NCBI GenBank assembly: GCA_029251065.1
Contig: JAQXEB010000203.1
Coordinates: 1 to 5,647, forward strand
Reading direction: 5' to 3'
Source of the DNA: Luminiphilus sp.
GTDB taxonomy: Bacteria; Pseudomonadota; Gammaproteobacteria; Pseudomonadales; Halieaceae
DNA: 5,647 nucleotides
In this document: in pieces, positions 4,989-5,647 of the stretch
Layout of the letters: every line of letters begins with the position of its first letter
How positions within the stretch are numbered: the first letter of the stretch is position 1
Made by a program: the position numbers and the translations under genes
Notes under the pieces: generated by a model
The model's input: the letters and a program-made list of their open reading frames with translations, nothing else
Told to the model about the DNA's origin: nothing
Database searches by the model: none

Positions 4989-5647
4989 TGCTCGTGTTCC
5001 AGCTTACTCTCGAGATAGTGAATACTAACTCCACCCGCGACAAATGATGGATCTACAACTAATTCACGGTGTAACGCAGAGTTCGTTCTAATACCCTCAA
5101 CCACGAACTCATCGAGCGCCTGTCGCATCTTCTTGAGCGCAATTTCACGGGTGTCACCGTGCGTGATGAGCTTACCAATCAAGCTGTCATAGTGCGGCGG
5201 GACCGCGTAACCACTGTAAATGTGAGAATCGACGCGAACCCCGTGACCGCCGGGCGCGTGGAATGTCTTTATGACGCCCGGAGACGGCATAAACGTGCGT
5301 GGGTCCTCCGCGTTGATTCGACACTCCACCGAATGCCCGTTAAAGCTCACATCGTTTTGCGTGATCGATAATGGCTGGCCGCCGGCAATAAGGAGTTGCT
5401 GCTTGACGATATCAATCCCGGTAATCATCTCCGTGACCGGATGTTCCACCTGAATACGCGTATTCATTTCGATAAAGAAAAACTGCCCATCCTCATAGAG
5501 AAATTCGAACGTGCCTGCGCCGGTGTAGCCCATATCGATACAAGCCTGTACACAGGCGTTACCCACTTCCTCTCGCAATGCTTGGGGAATACCGGGCGCC
5601 GGCGCCTCTTCGATAATTTTTTGGTGACGCCGTTGCAGCGAGCAATC
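4985..5647 (-). CDS. accC: Biotin carboxylase subunit of acetyl-CoA carboxylase, C-terminal half (5' end outside window)
   Basis: The frame is open from the right edge to the TGA at 4987-4985 and encodes 220 residues, matching E. coli AccC from about residue 229 to its end (449 in total). AccC carboxylates the biotin on AccB using ATP and bicarbonate, the first step of malonyl-CoA and fatty acid synthesis in the cytoplasm. The visible part includes DCSLQRRHQK (window residues 1-10, equivalents of His236 and Lys238), GTFEFL with the metal ligand equivalent to Glu276 (48), FIEMNTRIQVEHPVTE with the equivalents of Glu288, Asn290 and Arg292 (60, 62, 64), and VECRINAEDP with the equivalent of Arg338 (110). 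The C-terminal domain is complete and ends HYLESKLEHEH. All active-site residues in this half are present, so the gene looks functional. accB would be expected just upstream of accC, to the right of the window. prmA follows with a four-base overlap. Confidence 0.97.
   Translation of the reverse strand, partial: DCSLQRRHQKIIEEAPAPGIPQALREEVGNACVQACIDMGYTGAGTFEFLYEDGQFFFIEMNTRIQVEHPVTEMITGIDIVKQQLLIAGGQPLSITQNDVSFNGHSVECRINAEDPRTFMPSPGVIKTFHAPGGHGVRVDSHIYSGYAVPPHYDSLIGKLITHGDTREIALKKMRQALDEFVVEGIRTNSALHRELVVDPSFVAGGVSIHYLESKLEHEH

Noticed and set aside
4384..5047. Open frames on the + strand opposite prmA and the end of accC
   Set aside because: They are shadows of strongly conserved genes on the other strand, with low-complexity Pro/Arg/Ser-rich translations and no recognisable domain.
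5595..5606. Perfect 12-base palindrome made of two GGCGCC units in accC
   Set aside because: It encodes the conserved EEAPAPG stretch of biotin carboxylase and is explained by codon choice; there is no loop or T run to make it a terminator.

Overview
The window looks like ordinary chromosome from a gammaproteobacterium with moderate GC (a little above half by eye). The accC and prmA products closely resemble their gammaproteobacterial counterparts, a DUF2333 protein and a PCuAC copper chaperone are present, and accC-prmA adjacency is known in Pseudomonas-like lineages. A marine relative of the Cellvibrionales/OM60-NOR5 group would fit, but that placement is inference from overall character, not from a marker gene. 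I see no insertion sequence, prophage, CRISPR array, tRNA or rRNA, and no gap between genes longer than 50 bases.

Left and centre (1-4092, + strand): five genes follow each other with gaps of 29, 9, 49 and 33 bases. They are the C-terminal third of a PfkB-family kinase (adenosine-kinase-like), a short pentapeptide-repeat protein, a full-length DsbD-type membrane thiol reductase, a periplasmic PCuAC-type copper chaperone, and a DUF2333 protein predicted to be anchored in the inner membrane. The pentapeptide gene and dsbD are tightly coupled, since the dsbD ribosome binding site overlaps the upstream stop codon. The 49-base gap before the copper chaperone has a weak sigma70-like promoter candidate just upstream.

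Right (4089-5647, - strand): accC (biotin carboxylase, C-terminal half, running off the right edge) is followed by prmA (ribosomal protein L11 methyltransferase). The prmA gene must start at a TTG that overlaps the accC TGA stop, which suggests translational coupling. prmA then meets the DUF2333 gene tail to tail, with their stop codons overlapping by four bases.

Functionally, the clearest joint theme is the dsbD/copper-chaperone pair. DsbD-type proteins carry electrons from cytoplasmic thioredoxin to the periplasm, and PCuAC proteins deliver Cu(I) to the CuA site of cytochrome c oxidase, a process that also needs reduced thiols. The pentapeptide and DUF2333 proteins have no established role and may be linked to this theme only by position. 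The acc/prm side is housekeeping (fatty acid synthesis and ribosome modification). I did not find a convincing new system. The points most worth a second look are the forced TTG start of prmA, the overlapping convergent ends, the apparent break in the usual prmA-dusB-fis context, and an in-frame A AAA AAG heptamer inside the DUF2333 gene.
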